NCBI GenBank assembly: GCA_023301645.1
Contig: JALZUH010000227.1
Coordinates: 1 to 20,514 of the forward strand
Length of the DNA: 20,514 bases
DNA from: Akkermansiaceae bacterium
Lineage (GTDB): Bacteria > Verrucomicrobiota > Verrucomicrobiia > Verrucomicrobiales > Akkermansiaceae
Direction: 5' to 3'
Shown here: one piece after another, positions 7,184 to 15,007 of the stretch
How the letters are laid out: each line of letters starts with the position of its first letter
Position numbering within the stretch: the first letter of the stretch is position 1
Program-made: the position numbers and the translations under genes
Notes under the pieces: model-generated
Databases searched by the model: none
Told to the model about the DNA's origin: nothing
Seen by the model: the letters and a program-made list of their open reading frames with translations, nothing else

Positions 7184-8068
7184 CTACAGCGACTGCTTCG
7201 CAGCCTTAACCGTATTGGAAATAAGCATCGCAATAGTCATAGGTCCGACACCACCCGGGACAGGTGAAATCACAGAGCACTTATCCTTCACCTCGTCATA
7301 GGCAACATCACCGACGAGACGGTAGCCTCTATTGGCAGACGCGTCCTCCACGCGGTTAATACCTACATCAATGATAGCAGCACCTTCTTTGACCATATCG
7401 GCTGTGACAAATTCAGCCATACCAATGGCTGCAATAATAATATCAGCACGGCGGCAGACAGCCGCTAAATCCTTCGTGCGGGAATGAGCCACAGTAACGG
7501 TCGCGTTACCTGCCTTGCTCATCAGAAGTAGAGCCATTGGCTTTCCGACGATCATACTGCGGCCGATGACCACAGCCTCGGCACCGGAAGTCTCCACCCC
7601 AGCCTCTTGGAGCAGACGCATACAACCAGCTGGCGTGCATGCAACAAAGCCTGAATGATCCTCCAAGGTAAGCTTAGCAACATTCTCTGGATGGAAGCCG
7701 TCCACATCCTTTGCAGGATCAATAGCACGCACGATAGCGTCCTCATCGATATGCTTCGGTGGTGGCGACTGCACTAGAATACCATGAATCTGAGCATCAG
7801 CATTGAGCTCCTCGACTACAGCAAGCACTTCTTCTTGGGTCGCATCCTTAGGAAGCTCGATCTTACGGGAGAAAAGGCCAAGTTCAGCGCACTTGCGCAC
7901 CTTAGAAGCCACATAGACGCGGGAAGCAGGATCTTCACCTACCAGCACCACGGCAAGACCTGGCACCACACCTTGCTCCTTGAGACTGTTAATTTCGCCC
8001 ACACATTCGGCCAGCACCTTTTCAGCCACTGCCTTACCATCGATCACGCCATTATTTACAACATTCAT
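7184..8068 (-). CDS. folD: Bifunctional methylenetetrahydrofolate dehydrogenase / methenyltetrahydrofolate cyclohydrolase
   Basis: The 294-residue cytoplasmic enzyme interconverts 5,10-methylene-, 5,10-methenyl- and 10-formyl-tetrahydrofolate with NADP. Family landmarks fall at canonical positions: Tyr52 and Lys56 in RVYVASKVRKC, Gln100 in GILVQSPPP, Asp121 and Asp123 in DPAKDVDGFHP, the GRSMIVGKP dinucleotide loop (169-177), and the C-terminal PVPGGVGPMTIAML signature. Length is normal. It is last in the - strand run, 11 bp after the DUF374 acyltransferase gene, and ends before the shared terminator. No obvious ribosome binding site precedes the ATG. Confidence 0.97.
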   Translation of the reverse strand: MNVVNNGVIDGKAVAEKVLAECVGEINSLKEQGVVPGLAVVLVGEDPASRVYVASKVRKCAELGLFSRKIELPKDATQEEVLAVVEELNADAQIHGILVQSPPPKHIDEDAIVRAIDPAKDVDGFHPENVAKLTLEDHSGFVACTPAGCMRLLQEAGVETSGAEAVVIGRSMIVGKPMALLLMSKAGNATVTVAHSRTKDLAAVCRRADIIIAAIGMAEFVTADMVKEGAAIIDVGINRVEDASANRGYRLVGDVAYDEVKDKCSVISPVPGGVGPMTIAMLISNTVKAAKQSL

Positions 8069-8079
8069 ATCATTAAAAT

Positions 8080-8751
8080 TTACTCTTCAGGTAGATCATC
8101 CACCCCGTTTCTGAGGGTATTCTCTACCTGTTTACGATGAGATTCAAAGTCCTTTTCATCCAATTTAGCAGGAATATAGATCGACTCATCAATATGGACG
8201 ATCACCTTACTAAAGGGTTTGGGCACACGGAATCTATCCCATGTTTTCAGATACCAGCAGGACAAGTAAGTAAAGCGCACCGGCACGATGGGAGAACCCG
8301 AAGACTGCGCTAGCTTCACCACACCAGGCTGCATGTGGTATCGAGGACCCCTTGGCCCATCGGGAGTAATAAATAGATGCTCCCCTGCTTTGAGGGCTTT
8401 CTTCAGTGCTATGAGTGCAGCAACACCACGGCGAGAGCTTGAGCCACGAATGGCCTTCACCCCAAAGCTCGTAATCATCGACTCGATAACTGCACCGTCC
8501 TTACTCGCACTAGCAAGAGCGCTCGCAGGCGCATGCCCGCTAAATCTCGTCTTCGTCAGTGGAGCAGCAAACAGGCAGTTATGCCAAAATGTCCAAATCA
8601 TCGGCTCGCCCTCATCAGCCTTAGCTCTCTGTCCATGAGGGTCATCTATTTGGTAGCGTAGAGTGAGTCCTACTAGCCTCATACTTAACGACGCCAGCCG
8701 GCCATAAAATCGCTGCTTACGTGACCCTCTAATTTCTAATGACTTACCCAT
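8080..8751 (-). CDS. Lysophospholipid acyltransferase-like protein (DUF374 family)
   Basis: The ~223-residue protein matches the DUF374 family, a branch of the PlsC/LpxL-type acyltransferases. Motifs in order: WTFWHNCLF (the conserved His of the family), SASKDGAVI, IRGSSSRRGVAAL, and ITPDGPRGPRYHMQPGVVKLA followed by GSPIVPVRF. In relatives the protein is tied to lipid A or membrane lipid acylation at the inner membrane; the acyl donor and acceptor here cannot be told. No typical signal peptide is visible. ATG at 8751 is chosen; a TTG at 8760 would add three residues. It lies 21 bp after the rhomboid gene and 11 bp before folD, so cotranscription is likely. Confidence 0.87.
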   Translation of the reverse strand: MGKSLEIRGSRKQRFYGRLASLSMRLVGLTLRYQIDDPHGQRAKADEGEPMIWTFWHNCLFAAPLTKTRFSGHAPASALASASKDGAVIESMITSFGVKAIRGSSSRRGVAALIALKKALKAGEHLFITPDGPRGPRYHMQPGVVKLAQSSGSPIVPVRFTYLSCWYLKTWDRFRVPKPFSKVIVHIDESIYIPAKLDEKDFESHRKQVENTLRNGVDDLPEE

Positions 8752-8772
8752 AGCTGACAAAAAGAACTTAAC

Positions 8773-10002
8773 CTAAGCAATTATTTTAACCACTGCTAAA
8801 ATAACACTACCTACAAGTAAGCCGCTGACTATATAGCCGAATACAGCATCCCGCTTCAAGGCAATTGGACGTCGAACTGAACCCGATTTCGGAAAAACCA
8901 CACCGGCGTATAATACACCTGCGATTACACCGCCAGCATGAGCTGCATTATCAATAAAGCTAATACCAAACACACCTGTGATAACCATGAGTATCAGTCC
9001 CGCAAGAAGCCGGCGGCGTGCAGGTCGCGGCACCAGAGCTGGATGCAACATTTCAAAGGCTAATAAAAACCCCAACAATCCCATCAACCCACCAGAAGCA
9101 CCTACTGCCATCATATCAGGCACCCAGTGGTATGAGGCGAATGCACCCGCCAACATGCTCATGAAGAAAACAGCCAGTAAATGAGGCCAGCGAGCAAGTA
9201 GCTCAATACGGCGACCAAGGTAGAGAACACCTGATACATTCATCAGGAAATGAATCACATTTCCATGGAGTAGAGGCGCGGTAAGCATCCGCCACCAGCT
9301 GTCGCCATCTTTTATATGTGGGAAGCTCTCTGCCGTCTCTTTGAGCAAACCCGCCTTAAGAACTGAATCATCAAAGGAAAAATGACCTCGTTGGACATAA
9401 AGCTGAGCTATGAGGCACACTCCCAACCCGATCATCAATCCGTAAGTAAAAGGTGCCTTCTGGCCACGAAGCCATGCGTCAAACTGCGCCTCTTTCACCT
9501 CTGAGAAAAGCGAGCTGGCATCTGTGCCTCTGAGGTGACGACGTAATTTCAACCCACTGTATAGAGGCAATAAACCAAAAATCAAAAGAAGCAGTGAACA
9601 CAGTCCTACAAACTGACTACTATAAACAGCACGTAATCCACCGTGCCCACTAGCTAGTAGCGGGTAAATCACCCATAAAAGTGCCGCGCCAAAAAGTGCG
9701 GTCATCCTTAATCCATTAGAAATATCAAGCGAGGCTCTCAAGGACTGACGTTTGCGCAGAGCTGGATGAGTAAGCTCTACTTCCTCAGCGACAGCTAGTC
9801 GCGCGCTAGCGGGCGTCCAGACGTAGTCGAAGCTATGCTTAGAGGTCTTGAGCTTAAGCTGAAGCTCATCACTACTAGCAGCATCATGCTGCCCCCCTTT
9901 ACTATCAATAAAGCCGTATGGCGAGCTGCTGGGCTTCAACAAAAATGCAGAAGAACGCGCCCATACCGGAACATCGCCTTCTGCATTGTAAGATTTGACC
10001 AC
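8773..10002 (-). CDS. Rhomboid family intramembrane serine protease with long N-terminal extension
   Basis: The 409-residue polytopic membrane protein carries the rhomboid signatures: WWRMLTAPLLHGNVIHFLMN (H251 and N255 of the HxxxN oxyanion site), VGASGGLMGLLG with catalytic Ser303, and FIDNAAHAGG with catalytic His355. It should cleave transmembrane substrates in the plane of the inner membrane. The core (~185-405) is preceded by ~95 hydrophilic residues and two extra hydrophobic segments (~100-150), so it is longer than minimal bacterial GlpG-type rhomboids. The hydrophilic N-terminus has no recognised domain. Start codon is GTG. It is 11 bp downstream of secG, which places it in a membrane-biogenesis type operon. 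Confidence 0.9.
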   Translation of the reverse strand: MVKSYNAEGDVPVWARSSAFLLKPSSSPYGFIDSKGGQHDAASSDELQLKLKTSKHSFDYVWTPASARLAVAEEVELTHPALRKRQSLRASLDISNGLRMTALFGAALLWVIYPLLASGHGGLRAVYSSQFVGLCSLLLLIFGLLPLYSGLKLRRHLRGTDASSLFSEVKEAQFDAWLRGQKAPFTYGLMIGLGVCLIAQLYVQRGHFSFDDSVLKAGLLKETAESFPHIKDGDSWWRMLTAPLLHGNVIHFLMNVSGVLYLGRRIELLARWPHLLAVFFMSMLAGAFASYHWVPDMMAVGASGGLMGLLGFLLAFEMLHPALVPRPARRRLLAGLILMVITGVFGISFIDNAAHAGGVIAGVLYAGVVFPKSGSVRRPIALKRDAVFGYIVSGLLVGSVILAVVKIIA

Positions 10003-10013
10003 TGATCAGTAAA

Positions 10014-10418
10014 CTACTCAGCTGGTGTCGGTGCAGATGGCACTTCAGGAACATTAGGCATGCTAATAGGAGCATCTGATACAGGCTCCTCTTTTGACTC
10101 TACCTTCATTGAGCTATCATCAGCACTGCTGACGAGTGTTGGGTTATCACTCTGGCGCTTACTAATCATAATAGAGAGCACGAGAATAATAATAAAGAAC
10201 ATGCTACTTAGGTAAACTGTTCCCTTCTGAAGCACGTCTGTAGTGCGAGCGCCAAATGCCTGATCGGTAAGACCTGCACCAAATGCAGCCCCCATGCCTT
10301 CCTGCTTAGGACGCTGCATCATTACTACGGTTGCTAGTAACAGACAGACAATCACGAGGATTACCGTCAGAAGATTGATAGAAATACTTAGCCAGTCGGC
10401 TGCAATTAGAAGAGTCAT
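10014..10418 (-). CDS. secG: Preprotein translocase subunit SecG
   Basis: The 134-residue protein has two membrane helices (~12-34 and ~66-87) joined by the highly typical SecG loop VVMMQRPKQEGMGAAFG and a following FGARTTDVLQKGTVYL. SecG is an auxiliary subunit of the SecYEG channel in the inner membrane. The C-terminal ~45 residues are a Pro/Ser/Glu-rich tail, as often seen in SecG outside Enterobacteria. It heads the tight - strand run secG - rhomboid - acyltransferase - folD, and is separated from panD by 118 bp, enough for its own promoter, although none is clear. Confidence 0.95.
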   Translation of the reverse strand: MTLLIAADWLSISINLLTVILVIVCLLLATVVMMQRPKQEGMGAAFGAGLTDQAFGARTTDVLQKGTVYLSSMFFIIILVLSIMISKRQSDNPTLVSSADDSSMKVESKEEPVSDAPISMPNVPEVPSAPTPAE

Positions 10419-10536
10419 GAGCGCGGGAATATGGTTGCCTCGGAGCCCCTTGTAAAGCCGCGATTTACGACTTTTTACATGTTCAGCAAGAACACAGAGT
10501 GCACCAAGAGGATGCGATATAGAGTATCACAGTCGA

Positions 10537-10884
10537 TTATACGATGCGACGAATGATTTCGTTCTCCTCATTACAAACCACTTTCTGTGGAGTAATAGGA
10601 GTCTCTGAAACAGCAAATGACATGATCGTCACGCGCTCACCAGCTTTGATAATATGAGCGGCTCCGCCATTCATGATAATCTTACCTGTGCCCGGAGGAC
10701 CTGCTTGAGCGTATGTTTCGAGTCGACCACCCTTAGAAGCTGAGGTCACGAGAACTCTCTCGCCCTCGAGTAGACCAACGGCATCCATAAGGTCTGATGG
10801 GATCTCGATACTACCCTCGTATTCCACATCGGCGACTTTGACACATGCGCGGTGGATCTTTGACTTCAATAAAATGAGCTGCAT
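10537..10884 (-). CDS. panD: Aspartate 1-decarboxylase proenzyme
   Basis: The 115-residue pyruvoyl enzyme makes beta-alanine from aspartate for pantothenate and CoA synthesis. The self-cleavage site Gly24-Ser25 is present in YEGSIEI, and Lys9, Arg54 and Tyr58 fall at the positions of the E. coli enzyme (KSKIHRA; GGRLETYA). The later NGGAAHIIKAGERVTIMSF stretch is also typical. ATG at 10884 gives the normal family length; the open frame extends to 10983 but the extra 33 residues have no counterpart in PanD and would overlap the start region of ychF. Divergent from ychF and upstream of secG in the same direction. Confidence 0.96.
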   Translation of the reverse strand: MQLILLKSKIHRACVKVADVEYEGSIEIPSDLMDAVGLLEGERVLVTSASKGGRLETYAQAGPPGTGKIIMNGGAAHIIKAGERVTIMSFAVSETPITPQKVVCNEENEIIRRIV

Positions 10885-10988
10885 GTGCGCAGAGAAGCGA
10901 TGAATTGCACGAAGGTCAAATTTCAAATTGCACAAATTACAAAATATACGGATTGCAATTATTGAATTTCTCCATAGCGTCACGCGCT
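10885..10988. promoter_or_regulatory. Divergent panD / ychF control region
   Basis: These 104 bp separate two divergently read genes and must hold both sets of start signals. The stretch is markedly A/T-rich in its middle (around 10920-10970), with ttgcac and tatacg elements, but no pair has good promoter spacing, so no exact promoter is called. Neither gene has a purine-rich ribosome binding site. Confidence 0.4.
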
Positions 10989-12104
10989 ATGCTCAAAGCA
11001 GGAATCGTAGGTCTACCCAATGTTGGCAAATCAACTCTCTTTAATGCTGTCACCCGCACTCGTAATGCAGAGGCAGCTAATTATCCATTTTGCACCATCG
11101 AGCCTAATGTAGGTGTCGTCACCGTGCCTGATGATCGGCTCGAAGTATTAGCCAAGCTCAACAACACCAAAAAAGTCATCCCTACCGCTATCGAATTCGT
11201 CGATATTGCAGGACTCGTAGAAGGTGCCTCAGAGGGCGCTGGACTTGGAAATAAATTCCTCGCTAACATTCGTGAAGTAGATGCCATCCTTCAGGTTGTT
11301 CGTTGTTTTGAAAATGACGACATTATCCACGAACTCGGAAGCGTAGACCCCATTCGTGACATCGAGATCATTAATTCCGAGCTCATCCTCTCAGACCTCG
11401 CAGCGCTCGAAAAACGCAAGCTTTCACGTGCTAAGAAAGCCAAGAGTGGCGACAAAGAAGCTAAAAAAGAAATCGAGCTCATCGACAAGCTACTACCACA
11501 CCTCGAAGACGGCAAACCTGCCCTTACTCTAGAGATAACTGACGACGAGGCAGTGACACTACGTGACTTCTTCCTCCTCTCGTCTAAGCGCACGATCTTC
11601 GGCTGTAATGTATCAGAAGACGAGCTCGCTGCAGCACAGCAGGACCCAGACAGTCACCCTATGGTGAAAAGAGTTCGTGAATACGCTGCCTCAGCGCACA
11701 ATGCTGAAGCCATTGTCATCTCAGCTCGCATTGAAGAAGAGCTAGTCGATCTTGATGCTGAAGAGGTAGTCGAATTCCTCACCGACATGGGCGTTACTGA
11801 CTCTGGCGTATCCACACTCATCAAGGCTGTATACAGCCTCTTAGGCCTACGCACCTACATCACCAGTGGCGAACAAGAAACCCGTGCATGGACCATTCAC
11901 AATGGCGACAAAGCGCCTGCAGCTGCTGGAGTCATCCACGGTGACTTCGAGCGCGGATTCATCGCAGCTGAGGTCGTCGCCTATGAAGACCTCGTCGAAG
12001 CCGGCTCGAAGCCCGCAGCTCGCGACGTCGGCAAGCTACGCATCGAAGGTAAAGACTACGTCGTTAAAGACGGCGACGTCATTGAATTCCGCTTCAATGT
12101 ATAG
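10989..12104 (+). CDS. ychF: Redox-regulated ATPase YchF (OLA1 family)
   Basis: The 371-residue cytoplasmic P-loop protein belongs to the Obg-related YchF/OLA1 family, which binds ribosomes and prefers ATP over GTP. Visible features are the P-loop GLPNVGKST (8-16), switch II DIAGLVEGAS (72-81), conserved His114 in ENDDIIH, and NVSE (207-210), the NxxE motif that replaces the NKxD of true GTPases. The C-terminal ~85 residues form the TGS domain (LRTYITSGEQETRAWTI through YVVKDGDVIEFRFNV). ATG at 10989 gives the family's standard N-terminus (MLKAGIVGLPNVGKST). It is a single-gene unit with its own terminator 30 bp downstream. Confidence 0.97.
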   Translation: MLKAGIVGLPNVGKSTLFNAVTRTRNAEAANYPFCTIEPNVGVVTVPDDRLEVLAKLNNTKKVIPTAIEFVDIAGLVEGASEGAGLGNKFLANIREVDAILQVVRCFENDDIIHELGSVDPIRDIEIINSELILSDLAALEKRKLSRAKKAKSGDKEAKKEIELIDKLLPHLEDGKPALTLEITDDEAVTLRDFFLLSSKRTIFGCNVSEDELAAAQQDPDSHPMVKRVREYAASAHNAEAIVISARIEEELVDLDAEEVVEFLTDMGVTDSGVSTLIKAVYSLLGLRTYITSGEQETRAWTIHNGDKAPAAAGVIHGDFERGFIAAEVVAYEDLVEAGSKPAARDVGKLRIEGKDYVVKDGDVIEFRFNV

Positions 12105-12131
12105 AGTGTAGACACCCTACATTATCATTCT

Positions 12132-12165
12132 AACTGCAGCACCTTCATCGGGCTGCAGTTTTTTT
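12132..12165 (+). terminator. Intrinsic terminator of ychF
   Basis: A perfect 9-bp stem aactgcagc/gctgcagtt (12132-12140 and 12152-12160) with an 11-nt loop is followed directly by a T-run. Confidence 0.92.
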
Positions 12166-12215
12166 ATACCCCTAGCCATCACTCACACGGTTCGTATTTG
12201 AAAATATCCAGCTAA

Positions 12216-12227
12216 TTCCAGCTGGAA
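12216..12227. repeat. 12-bp perfect palindrome upstream of the secreted-protein gene
   Basis: ttccagctggaa is a perfect 12-bp palindrome, preceded by another ccagct at 12208-12213. It lies 124 bp before the next start codon, in the 186-bp space after the ychF terminator, and could be an operator. A second small inverted repeat, gaaaag/cttttc with loop aagc, is at 12245-12260. Confidence 0.35.
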
Positions 12228-12351
12228 CCATTAAGCGGATGCTAGAAAAGAAGCCTTTTCAATAAAACTAACACCACACTATAGTCCTTGATACATCAAG
12301 CCTCCAATGTTAACTAAGAGTGCAAATTTATACTAGCACCCAGCTCAAATC

Positions 12352-13185
12352 ATGGAACCACAGCAACATCTGAGAAAAACATTAGCGCACATCCTGATGA
12401 TGCCGCGCTTGATAGTGCTTGGCTTCACCGCGGCGTGCTCAATAAGCCACGCCGCCCCTGATCATGGATCGATCGAAAACCGCATCGCCAAGCTCCATGA
12501 CCAATTCCTCGAGAACCGTCGCGCAGCGATCCCCGATATTATTTGCCCTTTTGACACGCCCGCCTTAGCCGTCATCGTTGATGACATCCCAAAAACATGG
12601 AAAAACCCCGTCGACCAGTGGCGCCGAGGTATCACAGCTACCGTCTTCTGGGTGGGCGAGAAGGCTAGTGAGCGTAACCCTACGCCAAATAACGCCAGCT
12701 CTTGGGACCCCCACTGGCAGAGTAACTATGGAGGTATCGACAGCCCTTCCCATCGATCAGGACACAACCCTGCTGGATTCACACCCAAGCTAACCCCCTT
12801 CTACATCGCACTTCCCTATAACGACATCGCACCAGGAGGCGAGCACCAGCCAGAGGCGTCAGAGGTCATCCCATGGTATTGGAAAACTTACAAAGGCGCA
12901 TGGTCATCAGTCTGTAAAGGTCGCTGGGTCGCCATCCACTACCGTGGAAAAGTTTGCTACGCACGGTGGGAGGACTGTGGCCCATTCAGCACAGATGACT
13001 GGAAATACGTCTTCAAAGGGCACAGACCAAAGCCTAACCCAAATGGTAATGCAGGCATCGATATCAGCCCTGCCATAAGAGACTTCCTCCAAATACGCAG
13101 CGGCTACCGAGTGGCGTGGAAATTTGTAGAGCTCCAAGACGTGCCCGCAGGCCCATGGACATCATGGACAAACTCATCACGATAA
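12352..13185 (+). CDS. Secreted protein of unknown function with double-psi beta-barrel-like C-terminal region
   Basis: The 277-residue product has an N-terminal signal peptide (hydrophobic PRLIVLGFTAACSISHA, cleavage likely before APDHG, near residue 34). After a Trp/Pro-rich central part come features typical of expansin/RlpA-type double-psi beta-barrels: TPFYIALPYND, ARWEDCGPFSTDD, NAGIDISPAIRDFL and SGYRVAWKF. In that fold the Asp residues can serve glycan cleavage, so a role at the cell wall or on extracellular polysaccharide is possible, but the assignment rests on short motifs only. Four cysteines in the mature part (CPF, VCKG, VCYA, EDCG) could form disulfides. It stands alone on the + strand, convergent with the next gene across 62 bp without a clear terminator. 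Confidence 0.65.
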   Translation: MEPQQHLRKTLAHILMMPRLIVLGFTAACSISHAAPDHGSIENRIAKLHDQFLENRRAAIPDIICPFDTPALAVIVDDIPKTWKNPVDQWRRGITATVFWVGEKASERNPTPNNASSWDPHWQSNYGGIDSPSHRSGHNPAGFTPKLTPFYIALPYNDIAPGGEHQPEASEVIPWYWKTYKGAWSSVCKGRWVAIHYRGKVCYARWEDCGPFSTDDWKYVFKGHRPKPNPNGNAGIDISPAIRDFLQIRSGYRVAWKFVELQDVPAGPWTSWTNSSR

Positions 13186-13247
13186 ATCGCTTTCCTCTTT
13201 ACCCACTAACCAAACAAACACCCCGCCACACACGAAACAACTAAGAC

Positions 13248-13856
13248 TCAATGACCTTTAGCCCTAATATAATCTTTAGGTAGAATATTATAATTCTGAT
13301 ACAGAAGCGAGAAGCGCGCAGAACGATCCTTCCGCACCTTATCCTCAAGCTCAGTATAAGCTATCAGAAGCATCAAACCCGAAACAGGCTCTACATGATA
13401 GGATAATGATTTCTGAACAAACCCATCCTTTTGAAAATTCTTATTGCTGTTAGCCTGAAATACGCCATGTTTTAGTGTCAATACTGATTTCACCTTATCA
13501 AAATCCCTTCTTAAGTCACTAGGACTGTCTTCTGTAGAACCATAATGAAGCGTCACCTCAAACAACTTACCCCAGTGGTAACGAGCCTCAAGCACACGCG
13601 CTTGATGGTTTGGCAGCGTGCCCTGCTTCGAAGAAACACGAATTTCTCTAATCTCAGGATGAGCACCTGGGATCTTAATATCTACATCGAGCTTCTGCGA
13701 CTCAGCCCAATCAAGAACCTTATCGGGGGTGTTGCCCCATTGCAGACCAAAAGGAGGAGCCAAGAGGGCTTGCCCACTTACATCTCCGGCTAAAGAAATC
13801 ATAACCGCACCTATAATCACGTGAAGCTTTACCACCCATCGAAACAACCCATTCAT
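13248..13856 (-). CDS. Small secreted protein of unknown function, divergent from the prepilin genes
   Basis: With ATG at 13856 the product has 202 residues, a signal peptide (VVKLHVIIGAVMISLAGDVSG) and a mature part opening with APPFGLQWGNTPDKVLDWA. The rest is mixed alpha/beta with no recognised domain and no membrane segment after the signal. Predicted location: periplasm or exterior. The gene is read away from the three prepilin genes and its 5' end abuts theirs; an upstream ATG for the first prepilin (13821) would even overlap it. This suggests shared control, but no function can be given. A GTG at 13865 would add three residues. Confidence 0.75.
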   Translation of the reverse strand: MNGLFRWVVKLHVIIGAVMISLAGDVSGQALLAPPFGLQWGNTPDKVLDWAESQKLDVDIKIPGAHPEIREIRVSSKQGTLPNHQARVLEARYHWGKLFEVTLHYGSTEDSPSDLRRDFDKVKSVLTLKHGVFQANSNKNFQKDGFVQKSLSYHVEPVSGLMLLIAYTELEDKVRKDRSARFSLLYQNYNILPKDYIRAKGH

Positions 13857-13955
13857 AACTACCACCAGGGTAACCGCGCACTACCTAATGGCAAGTGCAG
13901 AAACAGCCTAGGCCTCAGGCGCCATGATCGCCTCGCAGGCTCTTCTTGCCAACAG

Positions 13956-14438
13956 GTGCGGCTATCTGCTAAGGGCAGCATTCTCATCGAGATGACCATT
14001 GCCCTCGTGCTACTAGGTGCCTTTTCTCTGATTACCTTACAAGGCAGCCTTGATCTCACCTCGCCACGCCGATGGATCATCTACCAAACGATGACGGATG
14101 GCTACATGAGCTTTGAGCAATCCTATTCAGAACGCGTGAGCTTTGAGGTCCTCAATGGCAGTGACGTATCAACAGGCCCTTCACCTTGGCCAGTTTTTCC
14201 AGCCAGCACCACCACCCCGAATGTAGAACTTGGCACCCTACCAGGTGGTAGAATCATCACGGGAAGTGTTCTACGCACACGAGTTGCAGACACCAATAAC
14301 TTGCCTGCAGCAGGGGGAGCAGGAACACTTATTACCAACCCTACTGAAGTAGAGTCATGGGAGCTACAGAGCCACCTCACCTACACCATCGGCACCAATA
14401 CCTATTATAAATCTAGAACCGTTATCAGATCCCAGTAA
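13956..14438 (+). CDS. Prepilin-like protein 1 (type IV pilin/pseudopilin N-terminus)
   Basis: A prepilin peptidase site is clear: KG|SILIEMTIALVLLGAF, with Gly at -1, Glu at +5 and a ~20-residue hydrophobic helix. The remaining ~130 residues are Thr/Ser-rich, as in pseudopilin globular heads. The frame is open from an ATG at 13821, which would give a 52-residue leader and overlap the divergent gene; GTG at 13956 gives a 7-residue leader (MRLSAKG) and is preferred, but the start is uncertain. The stop overlaps the next prepilin start by one base (TAATG), so translation is coupled. The sequence style resembles protein B of the Verru_Chthon cassette, a family named from Verrucomicrobia whose function is unknown; this match is from memory of the family. 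Confidence 0.8.
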   Translation: MRLSAKGSILIEMTIALVLLGAFSLITLQGSLDLTSPRRWIIYQTMTDGYMSFEQSYSERVSFEVLNGSDVSTGPSPWPVFPASTTTPNVELGTLPGGRIITGSVLRTRVADTNNLPAAGGAGTLITNPTEVESWELQSHLTYTIGTNTYYKSRTVIRSQ

Positions 14439-15007
14439 TGAAACCTTTCAATACCGCATATAGCAGCCATACCAAAGAAGGCTTCACGCTAGTCGAAATG
14501 ACCGTCGCCATATTAGTTGGCTTGATGATCTCAGCAGCAGCGCTATCACTGATGAATAATCAGATCCTGACCTTTAACATCCTAAGAACTCAGAATTTCC
14601 TCGTTGCCGAAGCCCCTCAGATCAACAACACGCTCAACCGCATTGTATCACGAGGCAGCTTTGCTAGACTCTACCCAAGTTTTGAAGATGCTACTGCTTC
14701 AACAAACCCAACACTCACTAATGCAGATACCCTTCTGCTCGTTTTTCCAAGCACTCAGCAGTCAGGCGCAGCCCTTGAAGCACCCTCATTTGGGGTCATC
14801 GCTTTTGACGCGCCTAATAATAACCTCGATTACTACCCTGTAGCTGATCTTGCTAGCCTCAATGCTCTAGATCCCGACAACTCGCCTCATTGGAATATTT
14901 CCAATCAAGTCGCAAACATCAACTACTTCATTCAAAATGGAGTATTAAGAATAAGAGTCACAGGCCCACACGGAGGCTCCATCATCTACACCAACACCAC
15001 GCTCTAA
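14438..15007 (+). CDS. Prepilin-like protein 2 (GspJ/PilW-like minor pseudopilin)
   Basis: The 189-residue product has a classical prepilin leader: 15 residues ending in KEG, then FTLVEMTVAILVGLMISAAA with Glu at +5. The head domain (LLVFPSTQQS; FGVIAFDAPNNNLDYY; GVLRIRVTGPHGGS) is beta-rich, as in GspJ/PilW-type minor pseudopilins and the Verru_Chthon C proteins. Processing by an inner-membrane prepilin peptidase encoded elsewhere is expected. The start ATG overlaps the upstream stop, and the stop TAA overlaps the following ATG (both TAATG), which ties the three proteins to fixed stoichiometry. Confidence 0.88.
   Translation: MKPFNTAYSSHTKEGFTLVEMTVAILVGLMISAAALSLMNNQILTFNILRTQNFLVAEAPQINNTLNRIVSRGSFARLYPSFEDATASTNPTLTNADTLLLVFPSTQQSGAALEAPSFGVIAFDAPNNNLDYYPVADLASLNALDPDNSPHWNISNQVANINYFIQNGVLRIRVTGPHGGSIIYTNTTL

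Noticed and set aside
9878..9892. Inverted repeat gcagcat/atgctgc
   Set aside because: It falls inside the coding sequence of the rhomboid gene (Ala/Ser codons) and has no terminator or operator context.
10885..10983. N-terminal extension of panD to 10983
   Set aside because: PanD proteins start directly at the MxxxLLKSKIHRA segment; the extension is A/T-rich intergenic sequence shared with the ychF leader.
14890..15006. Extension of the large prepilin gene upstream to 14890
   Set aside because: The extra codons are His/Arg/Leu-rich out-of-frame reading of prepilin 2; the TAATG start at 15007 gives a proper prepilin leader.
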